The notes under the pieces were generated by a model. That model was not told the DNA's origin. It did not search any database and saw only the letters and a list, made by a program, of their open reading frames with translations. Positions 13,922 to 21,795 of a DNA stretch of 22,157 bases are shown one piece after another. Position 1 is the first letter of the stretch; every line of letters begins with the position of its first letter. Origin of the DNA: a virus; IMG/VR virus record IMGVR_UViG_3300000313_000015, positions 1 through 22,157 of that record. One strand, written 5' to 3'. A program made the position numbers and the translations under genes.

Positions 13922-14160
13922 CGCCATATGAAGTGTTGCAAAAGTTGATCTCTCACGGGCATACGAAACAAGAAATTATGCAAGGATATAGTATGCCGGA
14001 GATTAAACTGTTTTTTGAAAAAGCGATGGCGGAAGAATTTGCAGCCCGAGCAGATATGATTGAGGATGTAGCTGCCGGTATTGGTGGAACTTTTGGTGGA
14101 TTCAAGGAATTACGGCCGATGTTGCAAGAGTTGAGAGGTGATAGGCGTGGCAGGAAATAA
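13849..14160 (+). CDS. gpT-like extension made by -1 frameshifting (gpGT)
   Basis: The -1 frame is open from 13849 to the stop at 14158-14160 and overlaps the end of the gpG-like gene. It has no ATG and no ribosome binding site of its own; the only start-like codon is TTG at 13933. The content is typical for a T domain: TPYEVLQKLISHGHTKQEIMQGYSMPEIKLFFEKAMAEEF, then a Gly-rich GGTFGGFKEL. If the slip occurs at 13852-13858, the fused protein is 151 residues of gpG plus 100 residues of this frame, 251 in total. The T part recruits tail tube subunits to the chaperone-coated tape measure. It overlaps the tape measure start by 14 bases. Confidence 0.7.
   Translation, partial: GFFYQTAGADADGNGKDRGETREVTPYEVLQKLISHGHTKQEIMQGYSMPEIKLFFEKAMAEEFAARADMIEDVAAGIGGTFGGFKELRPMLQELRGDRRGRK
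13852..13876 (+). promoter_or_regulatory. Programmed -1 frameshift signal: T7 slippery site plus downstream hairpin
   Basis: The heptamer T TTT TTT (13852-13858) is in the correct phase of the gpG frame (GCT TTT TTT ACC). After a 6-base spacer comes a short GC-rich hairpin, CGGC (13865-13868), loop TGGG, GCCG (13873-13876). Slippery site, spacer length and hairpin fit the known design of -1 frameshift signals in tail chaperone genes. Confidence 0.65.
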
Positions 14161-17100
14161 TACGATTGAAGTCCATATTACCGCGGAAAATGAAAAATTT
14201 GTCGAGAAGATGCGTCAGGTCGTTGACGCAATCGGAGAAGCAAAAGGCAAATCTGAACGTGCTTCGACAAGTTTTGGTGGGTTTGGCTCAAGTCTTGCAA
14301 ACATCAGTATGATTGTTACAGGTGCTTATGCGGGACTGTCAATGCTAAAAACAGCAATCGATGGTACCATTGGCTCTGTCATGAAATATAACATGGATAT
14401 GGAGAACAATGAGGCCGCGTTTGAAGTGTTTTTGGGAAATTCTCAGCTTGCCACACAGTATCTCAATGACTTGAAAAAGATAGCTGCAGATACACCGTTT
14501 GATTTACCGGGTGTCACTGCAGCTGGCAAAAAATTGTTGGCGTTTGGATTTGATGCGCAGACATCACTCAAGATGTTGCGTACTATCGGTGATGCGTCGG
14601 CTGGCATTGGCTTGGGGACAGAGGGAATCGACCGTATTACCTTGGCTCTTGGACAAATCAAGGCGAAGGGCACTGTCATGGGAGATGAGATTCTTCAGCT
14701 CACAGAAGCAGGCATTCCAGCGCAAGAAATATTGGCAGAAAAACTGCATCTTACTGCGGATCAGGTAAGGAATATCGGCGATGCTGGCATTGATGCCGAT
14801 ACTGCTATAGAAGCCTTGGTTGAAGGCATGGATGATAAATTTGGTGGTATGGCTGAAAAACTATCTGATAAGATGATGGGGCTTCTTTCGACAATCAAAG
14901 ATAATGTTATGAATACAGGCGGTTTCCTTATGGAGCCGCTTTTTGAATCTGTTGAGAGAGGCCTAGCCAAAGTACGCGATGCTTCGGATAAGCTGACTGC
15001 TGCAATAAATGGGCAAGGGGATATTGACGAAAATGCCGGTGTTCTGCGTGTTATCGTAAAGATACAGACAGGTATAGAGGAAGCGACGAATCTCTTCGTG
15101 AAGTTTACCGAGCTTTTCGGTGCTTACGATGACGACGGCAAGTTTTATTTTTCGGAAGAAGCATTGGAATCATTTTCAAAAGCGGGTGCCTTGTTAGAGC
15201 AAGCCGGCGGTTTTATGTTGGATATCGGCGATGCCATGATATCTATGTCACCGGTTGCAGGAGAAGTATTGGATCGTCTTGGTGGATGGTTGTCTGTTCT
15301 TATTCGCATTGCCGATACAATTGTAAACGCAGTAAAAGGTGGAGCTGACGAAGCGAATACATCCTTTGGGACAACAAAATATATTGTTGATCTTATTGTG
15401 GATGCCTTAGTAGGTTTTTTTGTGCTGGAAAAAATAATAACGATGGCGCAAGCATTACAGACAGCATTTACGCTTGTGCGGGAAACCGTTGTAGCTGTAC
15501 GGACTGCAATCAAAGAAGCATCTGTAGCGCAAGCGGTTCTTAATGCACTTACGGGAGCAATGAAGGGCCCGGTAGGTTTGGCGTTGGCAGCAGCGGGGAC
15601 AGCTACTGCGATTGGTGCGGGTTATGCCATCCGGAAATCATTGGATGGTATGGGTGATGCGCAACCATCCAATGGGGGTAAGGCCGAAGAAAATTATCAG
15701 GCTCTTATGCAGAAGCTCAGTAATCAAAAAAATGCAAAATTGCCATATCCGGGGAAAAAGCCAAGTGCGCTAGAGGGCGGTGATAATAAGAAAGCCGTAC
15801 AGGCAGCCCAAGCGGCTATGAAAGACCAAGTCCAGTATTTGAAGGATAACCTGGCAGATCAGTTGGAATATTTCAAGGACAAAATGGATGAAATTGAACT
15901 GGAATTTAAGCAAGGTGCACTTTCCATCCAAGAGTACTATGAGCAAAAAGAAGCAGTTAAGCAGGATGAGACACAAGCTAGAATTGATGAAATCCAAGCT
16001 GAAATTGCTACAGTCGAGAGTGCGCCGTATGAACATGAATCGGATCGTCAGAAGGAACTTAGGAGCCTGAACCATGAACTCAATAAATATACCAGGCAAC
16101 TTGAAAAAATTACACAAACGCAGAAAGAAATTGCAGATGTTACATTGCAGGCCAAACAAGAAGAGGCTCGTGTTAAAGCTCTCGCAGCCATGGGCGGCCC
16201 TCTGGATAGCAAAGGCCAGCCGCAAGTATTTAATAACGATGATAAGTCAGTCGTTCAACAAGAGGCACAAATTCAGCAACTTCTCGAGGAATGGGGCAAA
16301 GGCAAGGGAATAGATGCATCCTATGTCGATGCTGTTATGAATTCATCTTTGAAATACGGTGTCGACCCTCGTATGGCACTTGCATTGATGCAGCAAGAAT
16401 CGGGTGGTAATCAGGATGCAGTGTCTCCAGCTGGAGCTATTGGCCTTATGCAACTTATGCCGGAGACTGCAGCGTCGCTTGGAGTAGATCCATACGATGC
16501 TATCCAAAATATTGATGGTGGAATCCATTATCTAGCTGATCAGTTGGTCGAATTTGGTGGAGATTTTACAAAAGCAGTAGCTGCTTATAATGCAGGCGCT
16601 GGAAAAGTGCAGCAATATAATGGCGTCCCACCATATAAGGAAACCCAAGATTACGTTAAATCCGTGCAGGATAATTATGGAACTATGGGATATATTCCAG
16701 ATTTACGCACCATAGCGGGAGCTTTACCAAAAGCGTATGCAGATGCCTATGCACAGGCAGATATTATCAATAAGCAGAGCCAGCTTACAGGCCGTGGTTA
16801 CGCTGCACCATCTGGAAATACATATCATGGTTTGGATACGCGAGTTATTGATGTAAACACGGAAGACGAAAATGTCACCAATGTATCGAATATGCAGGAC
16901 ATCTTCAAAAATGCCCTCAATGGGGTAGCCAAGGACTTTTTCGAACAGACAGGTCAAAAATTGATGCTTACGGGTGGAGCGGAAACAGGGTACCATGCTC
17001 CTGGCGAATGGGGACATGAAGGTGGCTGGAAAGCAGATATAGTAAATGTCGGTGGATTTAGAGATTTATTTGTAAAGTTGGCCGAGAAATATGGAATCGC

Positions 17101-19219
17101 TGTTGGTAACGAAGGAAATCATTATGACTTGTCTGGTGCGCAAGGCGGTGTGGGTGGCACTCAAATTACATCGAATGCAACCGGAACGCTGGATCAGCAG
17201 CGAGATATTAGCCGTATAGATGCCAGACAGCTTGTCAATAATACCACTTTGCATAATGCCGATTCTGCTGAGGCGTTTGCAAAATATGAAAAAGATATTC
17301 TAGACAAATTAGGCATTGATTTGAAATTGGCACAGACCATGTCGAAGGGCATGCAGCAGGAAATGGCAATTGAGGCTATTAAAACTGCCCAGGAAATGCG
17401 TAAATATGGATCAAGCGATAATGCAGAAACTAGAGATAAGTTGCAGGCATTGTATAAAGAAAATATTTATGGCATTCAAGTCAAATATGTTAAGCAAGAT
17501 TTGGAACTTAATGTCAAGGATTTACAGGATTCAGCAACTAAGATGGGATATCGGATTTCACTTGGCCTGTCCGACGCTAAAGAAGCGGTTGAAAAATATT
17601 TTGGCGACTTTGTTGATGGGATAGATGGCACTACCAAAAAGGTCAATGCTGCCGGGATGCCGAAATTGGATCTTGTTGGCAATCAAATTCATGCATTGCA
17701 GGAGGCAATGGTACATTACCAGAACAATGGTGGGCTAAAAGAATACTGGTCAATTAAAGAAGAAATCGATAAAGTTTTCTCTACGCTTGAGAATATTTAT
17801 AAAGGCTGGATTCAGCGTATTGATGATTATGCAGCTTTCCGGACGAATCTCGTAGAAAACAGCTACACTATGACTACGGGACAAAAAGATGACGCGAAAA
17901 AAGTTATTGCGGCTAAGAAAGCCAAGGATGAAGGGGTTGTACAAAAGGCCGAACTGCAAGCATATCGTAATTTATTGGCAGGAGATAGGAGAGAACTATC
18001 CAAACAGCAGGAAATTTCGCGTAATAGCAAAGATGGTAGTCCAGAAAAGCAGGATGCAGATTCGATGGTGTCTGTACTGAATGCGCGGATTCAAAAATTG
18101 CAACTTATCACGATTCCTGGTCTGCAGGAATCCATACTTCTGAATAAACAACTCGAAAAGATGCCTACGCTCTTGGAAAAGGTGCGACAATCCAGTAAGC
18201 AGGCTTTGGAAGATGGATTGGTTACATTTTTGACGGATGGTATTGACCAGGCTGACAATCTGTTGGAAGCATTGGGAAATTTGCTTACTTCTATTTTAAA
18301 ATCCATACAGAAAGTTTTTGCAGAGTCCATAACGAAAAATTTGATGAATCAATGGTTTCCTGTGCATGACATGGATCCATTGCAGAATACGGGATATAAT
18401 CCGTCTTTTGGTTATACTGGAGATATTACGAAGCCATTTAATAAGTCCGGGCCGTCCTTTTTGTCAGGTAACAATAATGCCCAGAATACAGGGTATGATG
18501 ACCACTTTGGTTATTCTGGGAATCTTCTGGATGGTTTTACACAACAGACAGGACAGCTTAGTGGTGTATTAAGTAAATCTGTAGGCTATGCATCTACATT
18601 TATTTCGCAGGGTAATGCGTTTTTGCAGTCGATTGACGAGTTTGCAATCCATGCAATCACAACGCTACAATCTGCAGCAACAAAGCTTAGTGGGGCATCG
18701 GGTACAACATCGGCTTCAGGTACGGCTTATACATTTGCAGTTGGGAATCTTGCAGATGTGGCGCGTAAAGCTACGGGTGGAGCAATAGATGGTCCAGGGA
18801 CAGAGACTAGTGACAGCATACCAATAATGGCATCCAAAAAGGAATATATGGTACGGGCAGCAGCACATAAGAAATATGGAACGCCGATGATGAATGCCCT
18901 CAACAATGGCAGACTGTATGAATATCTACAGAACACACTTGGACGGATTAACAATGGAACATTTGGTAACATTCGTGTGAAAGTGCCTAAGTTTGCACGT
19001 GGTGGTGCTATTGGCAGTGCTGGATCATCTGCAGCGAATCGGTTTACCGCTGATTTTGGTGCAAATATCAGTACCCCAGTAAATCTTACCAATAACACGT
19101 ATGTGGATGGGCATCGTATTTTTGACGCATATGGGCAAGGCCTGGTTCGTAGCGAAGTTAGAAAAGAGATGGTGAAAAATGCGAAACTTCATTCTGAAAT
19201 AGGCAAAAGAATGCGATAG
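14147..19219 (+). CDS. Tail tape measure protein with lytic transglycosylase and M15-like peptidase domains
   Basis: This 1690-residue protein sets tail length and is ejected through the tail at infection. The N-terminal tape-measure domain lies at about 85-250 (FLGNSQLATQYLNDLKKIAADTPFDLPGV..., MGDEILQLTEAG). Hydrophobic segments near 413-500 may insert in the host membrane. A long coiled coil fills about 548-684. An SLT transglycosylase domain at about 722-845 has the catalytic Glu E751 in QQESGG and the motifs GLMQLMP and AAYNAG. A second enzyme-like domain at about 935-1000 has H950, H957, D964 and H992-x-D994, in the pattern of M15-type zinc DD-peptidases. The C-terminus carries GGAIDGPGTETSDSIPIMASKKEYMVRAAA, common in tape measures. 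By the usual 0.15 nm per residue the tail could reach about 210-250 nm. The start is GTG 14147, placed by AGAGGTG at 14134-14140; GTG 14138 overlaps that site. Confidence 0.92.
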   Translation: MAGNNTIEVHITAENEKFVEKMRQVVDAIGEAKGKSERASTSFGGFGSSLANISMIVTGAYAGLSMLKTAIDGTIGSVMKYNMDMENNEAAFEVFLGNSQLATQYLNDLKKIAADTPFDLPGVTAAGKKLLAFGFDAQTSLKMLRTIGDASAGIGLGTEGIDRITLALGQIKAKGTVMGDEILQLTEAGIPAQEILAEKLHLTADQVRNIGDAGIDADTAIEALVEGMDDKFGGMAEKLSDKMMGLLSTIKDNVMNTGGFLMEPLFESVERGLAKVRDASDKLTAAINGQGDIDENAGVLRVIVKIQTGIEEATNLFVKFTELFGAYDDDGKFYFSEEALESFSKAGALLEQAGGFMLDIGDAMISMSPVAGEVLDRLGGWLSVLIRIADTIVNAVKGGADEANTSFGTTKYIVDLIVDALVGFFVLEKIITMAQALQTAFTLVRETVVAVRTAIKEASVAQAVLNALTGAMKGPVGLALAAAGTATAIGAGYAIRKSLDGMGDAQPSNGGKAEENYQALMQKLSNQKNAKLPYPGKKPSALEGGDNKKAVQAAQAAMKDQVQYLKDNLADQLEYFKDKMDEIELEFKQGALSIQEYYEQKEAVKQDETQARIDEIQAEIATVESAPYEHESDRQKELRSLNHELNKYTRQLEKITQTQKEIADVTLQAKQEEARVKALAAMGGPLDSKGQPQVFNNDDKSVVQQEAQIQQLLEEWGKGKGIDASYVDAVMNSSLKYGVDPRMALALMQQESGGNQDAVSPAGAIGLMQLMPETAASLGVDPYDAIQNIDGGIHYLADQLVEFGGDFTKAVAAYNAGAGKVQQYNGVPPYKETQDYVKSVQDNYGTMGYIPDLRTIAGALPKAYADAYAQADIINKQSQLTGRGYAAPSGNTYHGLDTRVIDVNTEDENVTNVSNMQDIFKNALNGVAKDFFEQTGQKLMLTGGAETGYHAPGEWGHEGGWKADIVNVGGFRDLFVKLAEKYGIAVGNEGNHYDLSGAQGGVGGTQITSNATGTLDQQRDISRIDARQLVNNTTLHNADSAEAFAKYEKDILDKLGIDLKLAQTMSKGMQQEMAIEAIKTAQEMRKYGSSDNAETRDKLQALYKENIYGIQVKYVKQDLELNVKDLQDSATKMGYRISLGLSDAKEAVEKYFGDFVDGIDGTTKKVNAAGMPKLDLVGNQIHALQEAMVHYQNNGGLKEYWSIKEEIDKVFSTLENIYKGWIQRIDDYAAFRTNLVENSYTMTTGQKDDAKKVIAAKKAKDEGVVQKAELQAYRNLLAGDRRELSKQQEISRNSKDGSPEKQDADSMVSVLNARIQKLQLITIPGLQESILLNKQLEKMPTLLEKVRQSSKQALEDGLVTFLTDGIDQADNLLEALGNLLTSILKSIQKVFAESITKNLMNQWFPVHDMDPLQNTGYNPSFGYTGDITKPFNKSGPSFLSGNNNAQNTGYDDHFGYSGNLLDGFTQQTGQLSGVLSKSVGYASTFISQGNAFLQSIDEFAIHAITTLQSAATKLSGASGTTSASGTAYTFAVGNLADVARKATGGAIDGPGTETSDSIPIMASKKEYMVRAAAHKKYGTPMMNALNNGRLYEYLQNTLGRINNGTFGNIRVKVPKFARGGAIGSAGSSAANRFTADFGANISTPVNLTNNTYVDGHRIFDAYGQGLVRSEVRKEMVKNAKLHSEIGKRMR
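18383..18526 (+). repeat. Short tandem duplication in the tape measure C-terminal region
   Basis: QNTGYNPSFGYTGDI (18383-18427) recurs as QNTGYDDHFGYSGNL (18482-18526), offset by exactly 99 bases (33 codons). Two imperfect copies are visible, rich in Gly, Tyr and Asn. Confidence 0.6.
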
Positions 19220-19345
19220 GCATTTTCCACCTGTTGCCATATAGTTCATTATTTTATTGGAATTTACTACGGATCGGTCATTATTTGCTATGAGCAAGTA
19301 AGCTTTCGTGCATGTTTGCTTCTTTTTGGAAGGCATATATAAGGA

Positions 19346-19351
19346 TATAAT
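19346..19351 (+). promoter_or_regulatory. Possible -10 box of the anchored coiled-coil gene
   Basis: A perfect TATAAT lies 26 bases before the ATG at 19378, behind the tape measure stop, in a 158-base gap. The -35 region (TTTTGG, 16-base spacer) is poor. An own promoter fits the fact that this gene has its own terminator and looks like an accessory gene. Confidence 0.35.
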
Positions 19352-19377
19352 GAAATAAAATAGCATGGAGGCGGTTT

Positions 19378-20022
19378 ATGTTGGCAATGACTAAACAGAA
19401 TAAATGGATTCTATATGGCGTGATGCTCCTTCTCTTTATTGGTATTTCGGCTGCAGAAATGACATCATGTATGCTGGATAGGCAAAGGGCTGATAATCAG
19501 CATGCACAGAGTGCATATGAGGAAATAAAGAAAGATTACGATGTTGGAAAATATGAAGATGCGCAAAAAAAGTTAGACAAGTTGAAGAGTCAATATAAGG
19601 ATTCTGAGTATACAAAGAATGCAATGGCCGATTTTAAGGACATTCCTGATAAAATCAAAGCTAAAAAAGAGCAAGAGCAGCAAGCTGCTGAGGCTAAGCG
19701 TCAGGCGGATGCGCCTAAGCTGGAGAAGGTGGTCGATGGTTATAATAATGCGTTAAGCAATAACGACTACAAAATTCTGTATGCAGGCATGGAAGTAAAA
19801 GGAAATCATGTTATTATTTACGTAACGAATTATTGGAATGTGGTTTCGAAGGACGTAAAAATAGCGTACATCAAGCAATGTGCTATAGCTTGGGAAGGAT
19901 GGCATAAGTCATATGATGTAGATTGTAATCTTTCAAATTGGAATTTTGATTTCATAAATAAAGCTTCTGGTCGTAAGGTAGCAACCTGGGGTAGTGTACG
20001 CGGCCCGGTATTGAAAGACTGA
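19378..20022 (+). CDS. Membrane-anchored coiled-coil protein, accessory (moron) gene
   Basis: This 214-residue protein has an N-terminal hydrophobic segment (ILYGVMLLLFIGISAA, residues 11-26) that anchors it in the membrane; MTSC (28-31) could be an atypical lipobox. Then comes a charged helical region with a TPR-like piece (IKKDYDVGKYEDAQKKLDKLKSQYKDSEY) and an Ala/Lys/Glu-rich helix to about residue 110. The C-terminal domain (about 125-214) is beta-rich with IIYVTNYWNVV, AIAWEGWHKSYDVDC and a final SGRKVATWGSVRG; I cannot name the family. GGAGG at 19365-19369 supports the ATG. It lies outside the normal tail gene order, with a possible promoter and a clear terminator, so it is probably expressed in the lysogen. 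Superinfection exclusion would be one possible role for an envelope-anchored moron, but this is a guess. Confidence 0.75.
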   Translation: MLAMTKQNKWILYGVMLLLFIGISAAEMTSCMLDRQRADNQHAQSAYEEIKKDYDVGKYEDAQKKLDKLKSQYKDSEYTKNAMADFKDIPDKIKAKKEQEQQAAEAKRQADAPKLEKVVDGYNNALSNNDYKILYAGMEVKGNHVIIYVTNYWNVVSKDVKIAYIKQCAIAWEGWHKSYDVDCNLSNWNFDFINKASGRKVATWGSVRGPVLKD

Positions 20023-20029
20023 TGTATAG

Positions 20030-20055
20030 AGCACCTCTTCGGGGGTGCTTTTCTT
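20030..20055 (+). terminator. Intrinsic terminator with UUCG loop
   Basis: The 8-bp stem AGCACCTC (20030-20037) / GGGGTGCT (20042-20049), with one T-G pair, closes a TTCG tetraloop and is followed by TTTCTT. It comes 7 bases after the stop of the anchored coiled-coil gene. Confidence 0.85.
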
Positions 20056-20089
20056 ACGGCCTATGCTGATAAAATTTCATGTCTGCATA

Positions 20090-20118
20090 TTGTAAAATGG
20101 TATCATATATGGTACCAT
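20090..20118 (+). promoter_or_regulatory. Probable hicAB promoter and operator palindrome
   Basis: A nearly perfect 22-bp palindrome spans 20097-20118 (left arm ATGGTATCATA, one mismatched pair). It lies 18 bases before hicA. A possible promoter, TTGTAA (20090-20095), 17-base spacer, TACCAT (20113-20118), is overlaid by it. The HicB antitoxin at 20462 has a C-terminal ribbon-helix-helix-like domain, which would bind such a site as a dimer and repress its own operon. Confidence 0.6.
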
Positions 20119-20136
20119 GAAAAGAAGGAAGGAGAA

Positions 20137-20388
20137 ATGTTGTTGAGCCAAATAGAAAAGCTTTTACAACGAATTAGGAACAATCCTAAGACTGTTCGGT
20201 TTGAAGAACTAGAAAAAGTTTTACAAAAATCCGGTTTCCGGTGCCGACAGCCAAAAGGCGGTTCCAGCCATCATACGTATACGAAAGGAGGTAATCCGAT
20301 GATACTGACGGTTCCTTATAAAGAGCCGTATGTAAAAGAAATTTATGTTAAATTGGTTATTAAAGCATTGGAAGAAAAAGATGGATAA
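20137..20388 (+). CDS. hicA: HicA-type toxin (mRNA interferase)
   Basis: This 83-residue protein belongs to the HicA family, small basic proteins with a double-stranded-RNA-binding-like fold that cut mRNA in a ribosome-independent way. The family motif is seen in PKGGSSHHTYTK (residues 39-50), with the catalytic His in SSHHTY (H45 or H46), followed by the strand MILTVPYKEPY and the C-terminal helix VKLVIKALEEK. The catalytic His is present, so the toxin is probably active. AAGGAAGGAG at 20125-20134 precedes the ATG. It comes first, with the antitoxin gene 73 bases downstream, the classical hicAB order. An operator-like palindrome lies just upstream. The pair may stabilise the prophage or act against other phages. 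Confidence 0.88.
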   Translation: MLLSQIEKLLQRIRNNPKTVRFEELEKVLQKSGFRCRQPKGGSSHHTYTKGGNPMILTVPYKEPYVKEIYVKLVIKALEEKDG

Positions 20389-20461
20389 GGTGAGTAGGCC
20401 ATTCTCGGTCTGCGGTTTATCTAGTTTATTATAAATATCATGCTAGAAAGAGGTGAAAAAT

Positions 20462-20827
20462 ATGAAAAAAAATATAGATTATTATATGAAATTACCCTAT
20501 AGAGAAATCGTAGAAGCATCTTCTGAGGGCGGGTATATTGGCTATATTCCAGATCTGAACGGATGTATTACTCAGGCAGAAACAAAAGTTGAGTTATTAG
20601 ATATGCTGGAAGATGCAAAAAAATGTTGGATTGAAACTGCTTTAGAGGAAGGGTTAGATCTTCCTGAACCAGCTCGTGATGATGATTTTAGTGGCAAATT
20701 TAATCTTAGATTACCTAAGAGCTTGCATAGAAATTTAGCTATGAGTGCAAAGGCTGAAGGCGTAAGTTTGAATCAAATGGCAATGTGTCTTATTGCAAGT
20801 GGACTCCATGTTTCAGTAACTAAATAA
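20462..20827 (+). CDS. hicB: HicB-type antitoxin with ribbon-helix-helix domain
   Basis: This 121-residue protein neutralises HicA and represses the operon. The N-terminal part (YREIVEASSEGGYIGYIPDLNGCITQAETKVELLDMLEDAKKCWIETALEEG, about 13-64) is the partially degraded RNase H-like HicB fold, with the characteristic IPDLNGC. The C-terminal part (FSGKFNLRLPKSLHRNLAMSAKAEGVSLNQMAMCLIASGL, about 76-115) is a ribbon-helix-helix DNA-binding domain. I choose the ATG at 20462 over the GTG at 20453 because AAAGAGGTG (20447-20455) is then correctly spaced. The 73-base gap after hicA contains an AT-rich element (TTATTATAAATA, near 20427-20438) that might give the antitoxin its own promoter. A terminator follows 8 bases after the stop. 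Confidence 0.88.
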   Translation: MKKNIDYYMKLPYREIVEASSEGGYIGYIPDLNGCITQAETKVELLDMLEDAKKCWIETALEEGLDLPEPARDDDFSGKFNLRLPKSLHRNLAMSAKAEGVSLNQMAMCLIASGLHVSVTK

Positions 20828-20835
20828 TATAAAGT

Positions 20836-20865
20836 AGACCGTTTGGAAACAGACGGTCTTTTCTT
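20836..20865 (+). terminator. Intrinsic terminator after hicB
   Basis: The 7-bp perfect stem AGACCGT (20836-20842) / ACGGTCT (20853-20859) closes a 10-base loop and is followed by TTTCTT. It closes the hicAB unit, 27 bases before the next tail gene. Confidence 0.8.
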
Positions 20866-20891
20866 ATGCGCATTTTTAAGGAGGGATTCAT

Positions 20892-21791
20892 TTGGCAGTA
20901 TTAAACGCAACGGCAACAACGGTAAAACAGATGCTGCAGGATATAACATCGTTTCTGATAGATGCCCAAAATTTTTCGGCTGGAACTGCTTGGCAGCTCA
21001 TGCGGCCAGCGGTTATCGATGCCAGTACAACGGAGGTTATAGTCAAGGGTGTCGGTGATGGCAAGGATGAAATCTATATCGGCATGAAAATCAAAGCGCA
21101 AGGAACGGATCAGGAAAATATTCTCCTCAATGGTTTTTGCGGCTATGATGCAAACCTAGAATGGTATGAGCAGCCAGGCGCTATTTATAAGGACTGTCTG
21201 CCATGCGTACCGCTGGCTAAAGATGTATTTATGACCTATTGGCTCACCGCTAATACCACCCGGATTACACTGCATGTCGAAATGTCAAACCAATATGAGA
21301 CTGCCTATCTGGGTTTCATTACACCGGTGGCCATCGAGCGGCAGTATCCGTATCCATTGGCAATTGGAGGCAGCGCCTATGATGGTATGCTGTGGAACGA
21401 TAAGGGCGATGCCCATAGTGCTTACTTTGCGCCGCACATTTCAAAAGAGGGATTTTCAGCGTTATGCATCCGGCGTCCGGACGGTGTATGGCGCTATGGT
21501 GGTAGCACGCTCTTGACTTGGCCCATCAATACAGCGCCGGTTGACACACTCACGGTGTATAAAAAATCCAGCCAGGAAGCCACGATGGAAGACCATATGT
21601 TGTATCCGGTCATGCTCTATGAAACGGATCCGGTCGGCATGCTTGGTGTGTTTGATGGCCTGTATTGGATTGGTGGCCGTGCTGACTTATCGGTTAAAGA
21701 TAATGTCATTTACAAGGATAAAACCTACAAGATTTTTAACAATATCTTTCGGCGCGAAGATGACCAATATCACGTCATAGAATGGGCGTGA
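20892..21791 (+). CDS. Phage structural protein, probable distal tail component (paralogue 1)
   Basis: This 299-residue protein follows the tape measure and accessory cassette, where distal tail or baseplate proteins are expected. It begins with a helix (VKQMLQDITSFLIDAQ) and AWQLMRPAV, then alternates strands and loops (EVIVKGVGDGKDEIYIGMKIKAQ; AYLGFITPVAIERQYPYPLAIGGSAYDG; WRYGGSTLLTWPINTAP; VFDGLYWIGGRADLSVKDNVIYKDKTYKIFNNIFR). I know this only as a phage tail structural type. The start is a TTG at 20892, chosen because the very strong AAGGAGG (20879-20885) precedes it by 6 bases and no ATG fits. The downstream gene starts 4 bases after its stop and is clearly related in its first 60 residues. 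Confidence 0.7.
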   Translation: MAVLNATATTVKQMLQDITSFLIDAQNFSAGTAWQLMRPAVIDASTTEVIVKGVGDGKDEIYIGMKIKAQGTDQENILLNGFCGYDANLEWYEQPGAIYKDCLPCVPLAKDVFMTYWLTANTTRITLHVEMSNQYETAYLGFITPVAIERQYPYPLAIGGSAYDGMLWNDKGDAHSAYFAPHISKEGFSALCIRRPDGVWRYGGSTLLTWPINTAPVDTLTVYKKSSQEATMEDHMLYPVMLYETDPVGMLGVFDGLYWIGGRADLSVKDNVIYKDKTYKIFNNIFRREDDQYHVIEWA

Positions 21792-21795
21792 GGGT

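Noticed and set aside
13933-14160. Independent gene starting at TTG 13933
   Set aside because: There is no Shine-Dalgarno sequence, and the frame is open further upstream across a good slippery site, so frameshift expression is the better explanation.
15770-16225. Minus-strand frame of 151 codons opposite the tape measure
   Set aside because: It is the antisense of the coiled-coil region; its Leu/Phe-rich content follows from the opposite strand of Lys/Glu codons.
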